A DNA stretch of 64,000 bases from CAG-964 sp902789345 (GCA_052117325.1 JBQKJJ010000001.1); one strand, 5' to 3'; numbered from the stretch's first letter, positions 1-8,447 are shown. Notes: a model not told the origin generated them from the sequence alone. Translations and numbers: made by a program.

Positions 1-9
1 ATATTCATG

Positions 10-75
10 AGAAGTACTTCTTTCTTGGTAATGTTTTTGTGGTTAAATTCATTATACCATATTTGAAGTTACTTC
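10..75. promoter_or_regulatory. Pair of GAAGT/ACTTC operator-like inverted repeats
   Basis: AGAAGTACTTCT (10-21) is a perfect 12-bp palindrome. GAAGT-T-ACTTC (65-75) repeats the same half-sites around one central base, 55 bp away. On the minus strand a TATAAT sits at 56-51, between the two, so they could flank the promoter of a leftward gene beyond the window edge. No good -35 was found, so the promoter part is weak. The regulator is unknown. Confidence 0.3.
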
Positions 76-252
76 TCTTTTTTATTGGGTCACATCATTT
101 TATCACATACAATTCGCAAAAAAAGTTATAAATTTTTTAATAAGGGAGGTTATAACGGCAGGGTGGTTGGCTGAATTGCGGTGAATGTGTTGCGGTTGGT
201 ACAGTATTTATTGTGTACAGTGCATAACGGCAAAACCGCATTTTAAGCTGCG

Positions 253-314
253 GCAAGCCCTACAGCCTTTAAAGGACTGTACCAAAGCCGGCCTGTATAG
301 TACAAAGGGCTTGC
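253..314 (+). other. Leader hairpin before surface-protein gene
   Basis: GCAAGCCC (253-260) pairs perfectly with GGGCTTGC (307-314). Just inside, TACAG (261-265) can pair with CTGTA (293-297) across an offset, and CCTTTAAAGG (266-275) is a small palindrome in the loop. No T-run follows, so it is not an ordinary terminator. It lies about 40 bases before the start codon at 357 and may be a leader structure. Confidence 0.35.
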
Positions 315-356
315 AAATTTTCCAAATAAAAATTTATTAAGATAGGAGAGAGCAAA

Positions 357-1283
357 ATGAAAACAAAACAAAAAACAAGTTTACTAAAACAGCTATTGGT
401 AATTCTTATGGTTACTGTAATGGTTGCAGGAATCTCTGTTGTTGGTGCAAGTGCCGCAGATACCAAAAAGACATACCTAGACACTACGGGTTATTCCTCA
501 TTTAATTCAGACAGCCCTAGGAACTCTTGTTCACCATTTAAGGGTGAGGATCTTCACGGCAATGAGTGTACAAATGCTTATCAATTTTATCTTGATGTAG
601 ATTGGCGCAGTTATTCAAATAAGGATGAAGTGCATAACAGAGGCTGGGCTTCGTACAATGTAACATTTAAATTAGACTCAAAATATGATAGCTTTAATTT
701 TAAATTAACAGCTGGTAATAGGATTGACCAGGGTACTGTAAATATATCAATACTTGATGATAACAATAACTTACTATATTCTAATGGTGTATCTGAAAAT
801 ACTAATCAAATACCTGTTAATTTCAGTGTAAAAGGTGTAAATTTACTTACATTCGAAATAAAAGGTCCTTTGGAAAGTTATTTTGCTTATAGTAATAACT
901 ATATCATTCTAAATAACGCATACTTTACAAGCAACGGTTCTACACCTGAGCCACCAACAGCTCCAACACCGGATCCAACAGAGCCACCAACAGACCCAAC
1001 AGAGCCGCCAACAGCTCCAACACCGACACCAACGCCAACACCAACACCGAATCCAACAGACCCAACGCCTGCTCCTACAAAGCCGGCTACACCTGATAGT
1101 GTAATTAATAATAAAAACGGTAACGGTGGTTTTAATTCAAACGGTGACAGTACAGTTGGCAAAGACGGCAAGGGCGTAGTTGCAACGGGCGGTGTTCCGT
1201 TTGTTACAGCAGGTGCACTGGCAACTGTTGCACTTGGTGCATGGATAACTATGCTTGTTCGCAGAAAGCTCGTAAACAAATAA
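357..1283 (+). CDS. Secreted surface protein with NPCBM-like domain, Pro/Thr linker and C-terminal anchor
   Basis: The 308-residue product is predicted to be exported and membrane- or wall-anchored. Residues 1-34 form a signal peptide: a lysine-rich start, a hydrophobic core, and cleavage near ASA-A. Residues about 38-195 look like a beta-sandwich; the strand pattern near VNISILDDNNNLLYS and the final NNAYF resemble NPCBM carbohydrate-binding modules, but this is a weak by-eye match. Residues about 198-245 are Pro/Thr/Glu repeats, a typical wall-spanning linker. The C-terminus (about 275-308) has a hydrophobic helix followed by RRK, as in an anchor, with an ATGG motif in front but no clear LPXTG. 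A strong bidirectional terminator follows. The ligand is unknown. Confidence 0.75.
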   Translation: MKTKQKTSLLKQLLVILMVTVMVAGISVVGASAADTKKTYLDTTGYSSFNSDSPRNSCSPFKGEDLHGNECTNAYQFYLDVDWRSYSNKDEVHNRGWASYNVTFKLDSKYDSFNFKLTAGNRIDQGTVNISILDDNNNLLYSNGVSENTNQIPVNFSVKGVNLLTFEIKGPLESYFAYSNNYIILNNAYFTSNGSTPEPPTAPTPDPTEPPTDPTEPPTAPTPTPTPTPTPNPTDPTPAPTKPATPDSVINNKNGNGGFNSNGDSTVGKDGKGVVATGGVPFVTAGALATVALGAWITMLVRRKLVNK

Positions 1284-1324
1284 TTTCCCCATAGGCAACG
1301 CAGGCAGTAATAAATAATAATTAA

Positions 1325-1372
1325 AGCAGTACCCGGTGATTATTTTAGAAAATCATCGGGTACTGCTCTTCT
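1325..1372. terminator. Bidirectional terminator
   Basis: AGCAGTACCCGGTGATT (1325-1341) pairs with AATCATCGGGTACTGCT (1351-1367) with one wobble. It lies between the convergent surface-protein and aroK genes. Reading leftward, the stem is followed by a TTTAATTATTATTT tail, so it should serve the aro operon as well. Confidence 0.8.
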
Positions 1373-1423
1373 GTTGTCGGGTAATATATTGTGTTGAAAC
1401 ACAAATTTTTATAGCTGTTGTGC

Positions 1424-1933
1424 TTATTTTAAAAGCTGTGCCTTTATTTCCTCGGCTGTGGCAAGGGGAGATTTGTTGGCGTTTATTACAACATCGCTTG
1501 CTTGCCTGTACAGCGGCAAACGGCTGTTGTACATTTCCTCCATAACCTTGTCCTTGTCCGGCCTTTGCAGTAAAGGTCGTTTTTTGTCATAACGCAGTCT
1601 ATGCTTAATGGTATTCAGCGGCACATTCAGCAGTACCACCGTACCGTTTTGCTTTAGAGCCTGTACATTCCTTTTGTACAGCAGTGTGCCGCCTCCTGCG
1701 GCTATAATACAGCCCTGCTTTTGGCTAAGCTCTTTGGCGGCGTTATGCTCTAAATCTCTAAAGTATTCCTCACCGTGCTGTGCAAATATATTGCTTATAG
1801 TAGTGCTTTGCTGCTGCTCTATGTATTGGTCAAGGTCTATGTAGTCCATATTGGTTATTTTGGCAAGCTGTTTGCCTACCGTTGTTTTTCCGCAGCCCAT
1901 AAAACCGCACAAAACAATATTGCTTTTTCCCAT
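1424..1933 (-). CDS. aroK: Shikimate kinase
   Basis: This enzyme phosphorylates shikimate to shikimate-3-phosphate with ATP, the fifth step of the chorismate pathway. The 169 residues match the normal family length. The P-loop GFMGCGKTTVG is at residues 10-20. DYIDLDQYIE and the FRDLE segment (about 58-62) carry the acidic and arginine residues that bind shikimate, and AAGGG follows near residue 78. The lid region RPLL is near residue 119. It starts 13 bases after the stop of aroE on the same strand, so the two form an operon for aromatic amino acid precursors. The gene ends just before the shared terminator at 1325-1372. Confidence 0.95.
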   Translation of the reverse strand: MGKSNIVLCGFMGCGKTTVGKQLAKITNMDYIDLDQYIEQQQSTTISNIFAQHGEEYFRDLEHNAAKELSQKQGCIIAAGGGTLLYKRNVQALKQNGTVVLLNVPLNTIKHRLRYDKKRPLLQRPDKDKVMEEMYNSRLPLYRQASDVVINANKSPLATAEEIKAQLLK

Positions 1934-1946
1934 AATATCACCTGTA

Positions 1947-2792
1947 TTAGAATTTCTTTTTCAGCTCCTGAGATGCGTCTGTGCAAATCTGTTCAATGTC
2001 TTTAACATCGTATGTAGAGCCGTCCCAAATTTGGTGAGAAACTACGGCCTGCCATACAAGCATAGACATACCGCCTACAGCCTTTTTGCCCAGTGCCTTT
2101 GCCGTTTTAACAAGCTTTGTTTCCAAAGGATTGTACACAGCGTCAAATACTGCGTCGCAGTTTTTAATAATATCCTCGCCTACAGGCATAGCGTCAACAT
2201 TTGGGTACATACCAAGAGGTGTTGCGTTTACCAACAGGTCAATGGTTTTATCTACATGGGTTAGTCTGTCAATGTAGCAGGTAGAAATGCAAGGGTGAAT
2301 TGTTTTTTCCATAATTTCGCAGGCAAGGGCAGAAACCATATGAATATCCTCGTGTCTTACAGCTATAGTAATAGCCGCACCGGCCTTAGCCGCCTCAAAC
2401 GCCATAGTTCTTGCTACGCCGCCTGTGCCCAAAATAACAACATTGCCGTCTACAGGTATGCCGTTGCTCTTTAGTGCCTGCAAAAAGCCGTCAGGGTCTG
2501 TTGTGTAGCCTTTTCCGTTTGCGTCTACTGTATTTACACTGCCATACAGTTCTGCTTTTTTGTCCAGTGACGAAAGCAACGGAATAATAGCGGATTTATG
2601 TGGAATGGTAATGTTAAAGCCGTCAAGCTTAGAAAGCTTCTCACGGTATTCCTTTGCAAGCTGTTCCGATTCTACATCAATTACCGAGTATTGGGCGTCA
2701 ACGCCTGAAAGTTCAAACAGCCTGTTGTGTATAAACGGTGACATGGTATGACCAATAGGGTGACCAATAACTGCATATTCTTTTTTTGACAT
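1947..2792 (-). CDS. aroE: Shikimate dehydrogenase
   Basis: It reduces 3-dehydroshikimate to shikimate with NADPH. The 281-residue product begins MSKKEYAVIGHPIGHTMSPF. The shikimate-binding S-P pair is near residue 16, the catalytic lysine lies in FNITIPHKSAI, and GTGGVARTMA is the Rossmann nucleotide loop. NATPLGMYP and the C-terminal GMSMLVWQA are family signatures. The frame is open 34 codons further upstream, but the internal ATG at 2792 has a GAGG site nine bases away and matches the family N-terminus, so that start is chosen. It is first in the aroE-aroK operon; both run convergent to the surface-protein gene. Confidence 0.94.
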   Translation of the reverse strand: MSKKEYAVIGHPIGHTMSPFIHNRLFELSGVDAQYSVIDVESEQLAKEYREKLSKLDGFNITIPHKSAIIPLLSSLDKKAELYGSVNTVDANGKGYTTDPDGFLQALKSNGIPVDGNVVILGTGGVARTMAFEAAKAGAAITIAVRHEDIHMVSALACEIMEKTIHPCISTCYIDRLTHVDKTIDLLVNATPLGMYPNVDAMPVGEDIIKNCDAVFDAVYNPLETKLVKTAKALGKKAVGGMSMLVWQAVVSHQIWDGSTYDVKDIEQICTDASQELKKKF

Positions 2793-2871
2793 AGATAAAA
2801 CCTCATTTCTATTTATTTTTAGTGCAAGTTCATCAAAAGTTGGAATTTTTGAAAAAAAAGCAAAATATATA

Positions 2872-2900
2872 TTGACAAAGTCGCAAATTACCAATAATAT
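2872..2900 (+). promoter_or_regulatory. Sigma-A-type promoter for acpP
   Basis: TTGACA (2872-2877), a 17-bp spacer and TAATAT (2895-2900) face acpP. They give a leader of about 125 nt that includes a small GGTGG/CCACC hairpin. A TATAAT at 2898-2903 gives a 20-bp spacer and is less likely. Confidence 0.65.
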
Positions 2901-3032
2901 AATTCTGTACTTAATTTACTTACATTGTGTACACAGGTACACCGTTTATATTGTACCAAAAAGTGGTGGGTTTGTCCACCGCAGGCTGTGCATTAGTAGG
3001 TATAAACAAAAATTTTTTAGGAGGACTTAATT

Positions 3033-3260
3033 ATGGTACTAGAAAAGGTAAAGGCTATTTTGGCTGACCAGTTTGACGCAGAAGAGGATTCAATTACAGC
3101 AGAAACAACTATTCAAGACGACCTAGGCGCTGATTCACTTGATGTTGTTGATTTGCTTATGACAATCGAGGACGAGTTTGAGGTTGAAGTTCCTGATACA
3201 GAAATCGAGAACCTAAAGACTGTAGGCGACCTTGTAAAGTATATCGAGGAGCACAAGTAA
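3033..3260 (+). CDS. acpP: Acyl carrier protein
   Basis: This is the carrier of growing fatty-acyl chains in type II fatty acid synthesis. At 75 residues it has the normal length, is very acidic, and shows the ADSLDVVDL motif whose serine (about residue 36) takes the 4'-phosphopantetheine arm. The start is fixed by AGGAGG at 3019-3024, eight bases before the ATG. It stands alone between its own promoter and a terminator rather than within a fab cluster. Early leucine codons are often CTA, as in other highly expressed genes of this window. Confidence 0.97.
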   Translation: MVLEKVKAILADQFDAEEDSITAETTIQDDLGADSLDVVDLLMTIEDEFEVEVPDTEIENLKTVGDLVKYIEEHK

Positions 3261-3285
3261 TTTATAACCTATGTTCTGTATATAA

Positions 3286-3317
3286 CCACACTGCTTAGCG
3301 GCGGTGTGGCTTTTTTA
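3286..3317 (+). terminator. Terminator of acpP
   Basis: CCACAC (3286-3291) pairs with GTGTGG (3304-3309), with further pairing inside, and is followed by a T-run CTTTTTTATTTT. Confidence 0.85.
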
Positions 3318-3348
3318 TTTTATACATTACCTTTATATGTAAAAAATA

Positions 3349-3377
3349 TTGAAATTCCTGCTCTATTATGGTACTAT
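3349..3377 (+). promoter_or_regulatory. Promoter of phosphohexomutase gene
   Basis: TTGAAA (3349-3354), 17 bp, TACTAT (3372-3377), directly upstream of the mutase gene. Confidence 0.7.
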
Positions 3378-3445
3378 AAAACAGTATTGGTGAATCGACT
3401 GTTCACATTTATGCTTTTCATATTTTTTAGTAAGGAGTGCTGAAA

Positions 3446-5164
3446 ATGAATACAAATCAACTATATGACCTATGGCTGAAAAATGCAACGGAGGATCCTG
3501 ACCTTATTCCTGAGCTTGAAAGCATTAAGGACGACCAGGACGCTATCTATGACAGATTCTACAGGGAGCTTGAGTTTGGTACAGCCGGTCTGAGAGGTGT
3601 TTTGGGCGCAGGTACAAACAGAATGAATATATATGTTGTACGCTATGCAACACAGGGCTTGGCTAATTATTTAAAGAAAAACTACGACAAAGCATCAGTT
3701 GCCATTGCAGGCGACTCAAGAATTAAGTCTGATGTTTTTGTAAAGGAAGCAGCCAGAGTATTGGCGGCAAACGGCATTAAGGCATATGTTGCAAGAGAGC
3801 TTCAGCCTACACCTGTTGTTTCTTTCTGTGTAAGAGAGCTAAAGTGCCAGGCAGGTATTATGGTTACAGCAAGCCACAACCCGGCTAAATACAACGGCTA
3901 CAAGTGCTACGGCAGCGACGGCTGTCAGATGACAGACGAAAGCGCAGACGCAGTTTATTCCGAAATCCAGAGCATTGACATTTTCAACGATGTTAAAACA
4001 ATTGAATTTGAGCAGGGCTTGGCAGATGGAAGCATTGAGTATATAGAGGATACTGTATATGACAGCTACATTGAAAATGTAAAGAAGCAGGCTGTTAATC
4101 CTGGCATTTGTAAGGGCGCAGGATTAAAGGTTGTTTACACTCCGCTAAACGGTGCAGGAAATAAGCTTGTAAGAAGAGTTCTTGCCGAAACAGGCGTTGA
4201 CAATGTGGTAGTTGTTAAGGAGCAGGAAATGCCTGACGGCAACTTTACTACCTGTCCATACCCTAACCCTGAAATTAAAGAGGCACTGCAGCTTGGACTT
4301 GACCTGTGCGAAAAGGAAAAGCCTGACCTACTGCTTGCTACAGACCCTGACTCTGACAGAGTGGGTATTGCCGTAAAGCTAAAGGACGGCTCTTTCAGAC
4401 TTATGACAGGCAACGAAACAGGCATTATGCTTACAAACTACATTTTGTCCTGTAGAAAGGCTCTTAACAATCTTCCGCAGAATCCGTTTGTAGTTAAAAC
4501 AATAGTTACTACAGAGCTTGTTGCAAAAATTTGTGAGAAGTTCGGCTGTGAGCTTAGAAATGTACTTACAGGCTTTAAGTACATTGGCGAGCAGATTCTG
4601 GAGCTTGAAAAAGCAGGCGAGGAAGAAAGATATATCTTTGGCTTTGAGGAAAGCTACGGCTATCTGGCAGGCACATATGTAAGAGATAAGGACGCAGTAG
4701 TAGCTTCTATGCTTATTTGCGAAATGGCGGCCTACTACAGAACAAAGGGCAAGTCACTTGACGATGTTATTACAGAGCTTTACAAAGAGTTCGGCTATTA
4801 CAAAAACAAGACAGTCAGCTTTGAATTTGACGGTGCTGCCGGCTTAGAGAAAATGGGCGACATAATGACATCTCTTCGTGAAAATCATCCGGACGAAATT
4901 TGCGGCAGAAAGGTTACTGTTGTAAATGACTATAAGCTAAGTTTGAAAACAGACAAAGCAAACGGTACTACAGCTGAAATTAAACTGCCAAAGTCAAATG
5001 TTATTGCATTTATGCTTGACGATGGCTGTTCTATTACCGTTAGACCTAGTGGTACAGAGCCAAAAATAAAGCTGTATATTACAGCTGTTGGTGAAAATGA
5101 AGAATCTGCCACAAAAATTGCCGACCAGCTTGTTGAAGCCGGAGAAAAATTAATGGGTATCTAA
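3446..5164 (+). CDS. pgcA: Alpha-phosphoglucomutase (phosphohexomutase family)
   Basis: It most likely interconverts glucose-6-phosphate and glucose-1-phosphate, the entry to the glycogen genes at 31-37 kb. The 572 residues fit the long PgcA-type alpha-D-phosphohexomutases. The phosphoserine loop TASHNPAKYNGYK, the magnesium loop DPDSDR, the sugar-specificity loop GFEESYGY and the phosphate-binding RPSGTEPKIK appear in the expected order. A GTG at 3437 is in frame but overlaps the AAGGAG site (3432-3437), which is ideally spaced for the ATG at 3446, so that start is preferred. Mannose phosphates are possible alternative substrates; motifs do not settle this. It is monocistronic, with its own promoter. 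Confidence 0.9.
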   Translation: MNTNQLYDLWLKNATEDPDLIPELESIKDDQDAIYDRFYRELEFGTAGLRGVLGAGTNRMNIYVVRYATQGLANYLKKNYDKASVAIAGDSRIKSDVFVKEAARVLAANGIKAYVARELQPTPVVSFCVRELKCQAGIMVTASHNPAKYNGYKCYGSDGCQMTDESADAVYSEIQSIDIFNDVKTIEFEQGLADGSIEYIEDTVYDSYIENVKKQAVNPGICKGAGLKVVYTPLNGAGNKLVRRVLAETGVDNVVVVKEQEMPDGNFTTCPYPNPEIKEALQLGLDLCEKEKPDLLLATDPDSDRVGIAVKLKDGSFRLMTGNETGIMLTNYILSCRKALNNLPQNPFVVKTIVTTELVAKICEKFGCELRNVLTGFKYIGEQILELEKAGEEERYIFGFEESYGYLAGTYVRDKDAVVASMLICEMAAYYRTKGKSLDDVITELYKEFGYYKNKTVSFEFDGAAGLEKMGDIMTSLRENHPDEICGRKVTVVNDYKLSLKTDKANGTTAEIKLPKSNVIAFMLDDGCSITVRPSGTEPKIKLYITAVGENEESATKIADQLVEAGEKLMGI

Positions 5165-5171
5165 TTTCCCC

Positions 5172-5200
5172 TTGACAGGATAATTTAAATATAATATTAT
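5172..5200 (+). promoter_or_regulatory. Promoter of Nudix gene, upstream of a hairpin
   Basis: TTGACA (5172-5177), 17 bp, TATTAT (5195-5200). Initiation would be near 5207, directly before the strong hairpin at 5211-5249, so transcripts would carry that stem at their 5' end. Confidence 0.6.
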
Positions 5201-5210
5201 ATTGATTGTC

Positions 5211-5252
5211 AATAAGACACTATTCATTGCTTAATGGTAGTGTCTTATTTTG
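5211..5252 (+). terminator. Terminator of phosphohexomutase gene, or leader stem
   Basis: AATAAGACACTA (5211-5222) pairs perfectly with TAGTGTCTTATT (5238-5249), followed by TTTG. It can end the mutase transcript. Because a promoter lies just upstream, it also forms the 5' end of the Nudix mRNA. Confidence 0.75.
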
Positions 5253-5316
5253 TGGCATAAATGATTTGTTTAATGTTTATACATATACAAGGTTATATGT
5301 TTTCGGAGGTATTTTT

Positions 5317-5871
5317 ATGGAGAAATGGGATGTTTATACCCAAAACAGAGAGAAAACAAACAGAACAGTAGAGAGAGGCTGTAGTTTACAGCAGGACGAG
5401 TACCGCTTGGCTGTACATATTTGCATTTTTAACAACAAGGGTCAAATGCTTATTCAACAGCGCCAGCCGTTAAAAAAGAAATGGTCCGGTATGTGGGATG
5501 TTACAGTAGGCGGCTGTGCCGTGTCAGGTGAAACAAGCCAAATGGCGGCTTCAAGAGAGCTGCAGGAGGAGCTTGGGCTTAAAATGGATTTTACCGGCAT
5601 AAGACCGCAGTTGACTGTAAACTTTGAAAATGGCTTTGACGATATTTATATGCTGCAGCTTGACAATACTATTGATATTGAACAGCTGGAGCTTCAATTT
5701 GACGAGGTAATTGCCGTTAAATGGGCAAGCCTAAAGGAAATTCAGGAAATGGTACACAGAGGCATATTTATTCCTTACTATGAGGATTTATTGGGACTTA
5801 TGTTCAATATGAAAGGCAGCTACGGCTGTTTTGACCGAAATCATTTTATGCTGAAAACTAAAATAGCATAA
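5317..5871 (+). CDS. Nudix hydrolase, IPP-isomerase-like subgroup
   Basis: The 184-residue protein has a full Nudix box (GCAVSGE, seven residues, then REL-x-EE-x-GL at about residues 62-84) that binds divalent metal and cleaves nucleoside-diphosphate-X bonds. The opening MEKWDVYTQNREKT and the RGCSLQQDEYRLAVH stretch resemble the YfcD/IPP-isomerase-like branch, so isomerase activity cannot be excluded, although most such proteins are hydrolases of unknown substrate. GGAGG at 5305-5309 fixes the ATG at 5317; the frame is open further upstream, but that part lacks a site and overlaps the hairpin. It is monocistronic. Confidence 0.85.
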   Translation: MEKWDVYTQNREKTNRTVERGCSLQQDEYRLAVHICIFNNKGQMLIQQRQPLKKKWSGMWDVTVGGCAVSGETSQMAASRELQEELGLKMDFTGIRPQLTVNFENGFDDIYMLQLDNTIDIEQLELQFDEVIAVKWASLKEIQEMVHRGIFIPYYEDLLGLMFNMKGSYGCFDRNHFMLKTKIA

Positions 5872-5905
5872 GTTATTTTGAAAATTTTATAACAACATAT
5901 AAATT

Positions 5906-5952
5906 GCCGCAACAGTTATAGCCTTTTAACTGCTGCGGCGATTTTAATTAAT
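5906..5952 (+). terminator. Terminator of Nudix gene
   Basis: GCCGCAACAGTTA (5906-5918) pairs with TAACTGCTGCGGC (5927-5939) with one mismatch, followed by GATTTTAATT. Confidence 0.8.
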
Positions 5953-6025
5953 GTTTTTTAGACGAATCCATTTAATTAGCGGAACAAACGCTCGGTGTTA
6001 GGTGGGCGGACAAAGGTTATATAAA

Positions 6026-6086
6026 AAATTCTCCAATCTATTACAATAAGTGTTCAAAGACTTATTGTAAAAAGAAAGGAGAATTT
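6026..6086 (-). terminator. Two-tier terminator of fprA
   Basis: The outer arms AAATTCTCC (6026-6034) and GGAGAATTT (6078-6086) and the inner arms TTACAATAAGT (6041-6051) and ACTTATTGTAA (6060-6070) are both perfect inverted repeats, separated by a 6/7-nt internal loop. Read leftward, the stem ends in GGAGAATTTTTTATA, a good T-tail, so it terminates the fprA transcript. Confidence 0.7.
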
Positions 6087-6137
6087 AGTATCAAATCAAT
6101 ATAAACAGCTTAGTCTGTATTAACGCTTTTTAATGAT

Positions 6138-7304
6138 TTAATTATCTGAAAGCTCGTCCGCCAAAGCCTTTAGCTGTTCTGCAGAGGTTTCATTTAAGGT
6201 GGATTTTACAGTTACAACTGTGTCGCACAGTGTAATGTTTTTCATACCCTCAAAGTATTCCTTCATTTTTTTACCTGCCATTGGCGCCCAGGTTCCGTTT
6301 TCTATTAGCGCAACCTTTCTGCTTTGGTAGTTCTTTATTTTTAGATGATATAGGAAATCCTCAACAGCCGGGAACAATGTACCGTCATATGTTGGGCACG
6401 CTACTACAAGACGGTCATATCTAAATGCGTCCTCTATAGCCTCTGCCATATCGTCCCTTGTAAGGTCAGCAACAGCAACCTTTTGCGCTCCTTTTTCCTC
6501 CAGCAAGGTTTTAAGCTCCAGCGCCGCCTGCTTGGTGTTTCCGTGCATAGAGCCATAAGCAATCATAATACCCTTATCCTCAGGGCGGTAACTGCTCCAA
6601 ATGTCGTACTTGTCAATATAATAACCTAGGTTTTCGTTCAAAATAGGTCCGTGCAGTGGGCATATTGTTTGAATATCAAGCTTTGCCGCCTTTTTCAACA
6701 ATGCCTGAACCTGTGCACCGTACTTTCCTACAATATTAAAATAGTATCTTCTTGCCTCACAAGCCCAGTCCTCATCAGCGTCAAGTGCGCCAAACTTGCC
6801 AAAACCGTCAGCCGAGAACAACACCTTGTCTTTTGAGTCATATGCCACCATAACCTCAGGCCAGTGAACCATTGGCGCCATTATAAATGTAAGTGTATGC
6901 TGGCCTAGTTCAAGGGTATCTCCCTCTTTTACAACTACCTTTCTGTCATCTACATTTAAGTTGAAAAACTGCGGCATATACGCAAAGGTTTTTGCGTTGC
7001 CTACAAGCCTTGCATTAGGGTATTTTTCTGCAAACAGCTTTACATTTGAAGCATGGTCAGGCTCCATATGTGAAATAACCAGATAATCCGGTGCTTTGCC
7101 GTTAAGAGCTTTTTCAAGATTTTCCGCCCACTTGTCTGTGGCAATTTTATCTACAGTGTCCATAACTGCTATTTTTTCGTCAAAAATAACATAGGAGTTG
7201 TATGACACACCGTTGGGGATTATATACTGCCCCTCAAATAAATCTGTTTCTCTGTCGTCTACACCTATATACTTTATACTTTCGGAAATATATGTCTTGT
7301 TCAA
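6138..7304 (-). CDS. fprA: A-type flavoprotein (flavodiiron family)
   Basis: This is a cytoplasmic flavodiiron protein that reduces oxygen to water, or nitric oxide to nitrous oxide, and protects anaerobes from oxidative or nitrosative stress. The 388 residues hold a metallo-beta-lactamase-fold domain (1 to about 250) and a flavodoxin domain (about 255-388). Diiron ligands are intact: HMEPDH at about 80-85, the histidine in MVHWPEVM, the aspartate in SADGFGKFG, and LHGP. The FMN-binding loop is YGSMHGNTKQ. The start codon is TTG (7304-7302), placed seven bases from a perfect AGGAGG (7312-7317). The reductase partner is not nearby. Oxygen versus NO preference cannot be read from sequence. Confidence 0.92.
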   Translation of the reverse strand: MNKTYISESIKYIGVDDRETDLFEGQYIIPNGVSYNSYVIFDEKIAVMDTVDKIATDKWAENLEKALNGKAPDYLVISHMEPDHASNVKLFAEKYPNARLVGNAKTFAYMPQFFNLNVDDRKVVVKEGDTLELGQHTLTFIMAPMVHWPEVMVAYDSKDKVLFSADGFGKFGALDADEDWACEARRYYFNIVGKYGAQVQALLKKAAKLDIQTICPLHGPILNENLGYYIDKYDIWSSYRPEDKGIMIAYGSMHGNTKQAALELKTLLEEKGAQKVAVADLTRDDMAEAIEDAFRYDRLVVACPTYDGTLFPAVEDFLYHLKIKNYQSRKVALIENGTWAPMAGKKMKEYFEGMKNITLCDTVVTVKSTLNETSAEQLKALADELSDN

Positions 7305-7340
7305 AATAAAACCTCCTGTTTGTTACAAGTTGTTGTACCA

Positions 7341-7369
7341 ATTTTAACCTATTGTTGTTAAAAAGTCAA
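7341..7369 (-). promoter_or_regulatory. Promoter of fprA
   Basis: On the minus strand TTGACT (7369-7364), 17 bp, TAAAAT (7346-7341). No clear Rex or FNR site was recognised. Confidence 0.65.
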
Positions 7370-7409
7370 TAGGCTTTAATAATAATTCTTATTTTTGTTA
7401 TTAAAATCC

Positions 7410-8447
7410 TTATTTGAGCATAGCGGCAAACTTAATAAATGCACCCGCCCAAGCCGCTTCGTTGTGGGAATTAAACTCCCTGCAGTCATATACCAATTTA
7501 CTGCTGTGTTCACTGTTTTTAAAAAACTGAACCGTCTTTTCCACTTGCGGGTACAATTCCTTTTCTACTAGGTCGTTTCTGCCTATGTAAATGTACATTT
7601 CCGGGCAGAGTTTTATGCTTTTAAGATAATTTTCCCACACAGAATCCTCATACAAAACAAATGGCGGAGAAAAAGCCCCTGCAATGCCGAAAATATTGCT
7701 GTATGATGTGCCTATATAAAAGCTTTCCAGTCCGCCGGAGGAGCCCCCTACAATGGCAGTGTGACTTTTGTCTGTAAAAACGTTGTAGTTTTTATTTATA
7801 TAGGGTATAATTTTATTTAATAAAAGCTGTGCCATTTGTATGCCTGTGCCGTTTCCAAACATGTGGGTGTACTGCTTTTTTATTTTACCAATATTAGGGG
7901 TAAGCTGACTGTCACGGTAATGGTCGCTGTTGTCTATGCCTACAACTATATAGTCACTGCGGCGCTCCATAACCTGTGGAACATTCCAACTGCCGTATGC
8001 AGTAGAGTTTCTGCTAAAAAGGTTTTGCCCGTCAAACATATACACTACTCCGTATTTTTTGCCTTTGTCAGCAGGGTTGTAGCAGCTTGGCGTCCAAACA
8101 TATACATTTTTTTGTGTTTTTCCTGCAAATTCAAAGGTTATTTTGTGGGTACTGGTATCAGAATGCAAATCCCCCTCATATGGTTGTAAGCATACTATAT
8201 CTGAATCGTATGTAAAGCCGTTAGGCTCAAAGGAACTGCACAGCCTGTTAAATGCTGTATGGGCTGTTTTTTTCTTTGCACCGTTTGTAAAGTAAACATC
8301 GTCAAATTCAGTATCTATACAACAGCGAACAAGGCTATTGGGCAGTGTATCCATTTTACACTGCTTTGTACGGTCACAGCCGGTAAATACCGCGTTTACC
8401 CGGTCCCAGCCCAGTGTGTTATGAAATATAACCTCATTGCTACTCAT
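7410..8447 (-). CDS. Esterase of the EstD/enterochelin-esterase type, alpha/beta-hydrolase fold
   Basis: The 345-residue protein lacks a signal peptide, so it should be cytoplasmic. The C-terminal two thirds is an esterase: GVVYMFDGQNLF is typical of the putative-esterase family, GGSSGG (about residue 237) carries the nucleophilic serine, GRNDLVE near 293 could give the acid and NSHNEAAW near 329 the histidine. Residues about 8-70 form a separate beta-rich domain, with GWDRVNAVF and DDVYFTNGAKKKT recalling CBM26-like starch-binding modules; this is tentative. The substrate is unknown. It is divergent from the methyltransferase at 8592 and shares a promoter region with a perfect 20-bp palindrome. 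Confidence 0.75.
   Translation of the reverse strand: MSSNEVIFHNTLGWDRVNAVFTGCDRTKQCKMDTLPNSLVRCCIDTEFDDVYFTNGAKKKTAHTAFNRLCSSFEPNGFTYDSDIVCLQPYEGDLHSDTSTHKITFEFAGKTQKNVYVWTPSCYNPADKGKKYGVVYMFDGQNLFSRNSTAYGSWNVPQVMERRSDYIVVGIDNSDHYRDSQLTPNIGKIKKQYTHMFGNGTGIQMAQLLLNKIIPYINKNYNVFTDKSHTAIVGGSSGGLESFYIGTSYSNIFGIAGAFSPPFVLYEDSVWENYLKSIKLCPEMYIYIGRNDLVEKELYPQVEKTVQFFKNSEHSSKLVYDCREFNSHNEAAWAGAFIKFAAMLK

Larger units (their letters stand above)
1..356. other. Intergenic region at left edge
   Basis: No convincing gene is seen here. The stretch holds two related inverted repeats (10-21 and 65-75) and a longer hairpin (253-314), each described separately. A GGAGAG ribosome binding site at 345-350 serves the gene starting at 357. 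Confidence 0.6.

Noticed and set aside
899..1279. Leftward 126-codon open frame rich in Gly and Val
   Set aside because: It is the complement of the Pro/Thr repeat region of the surface-protein gene, with no ribosome binding site or family match.
2904..3032. FapR operator ahead of acpP
   Set aside because: No stretch matches the known FapR palindrome; only a GTGTACAC-like motif and a small hairpin are present.
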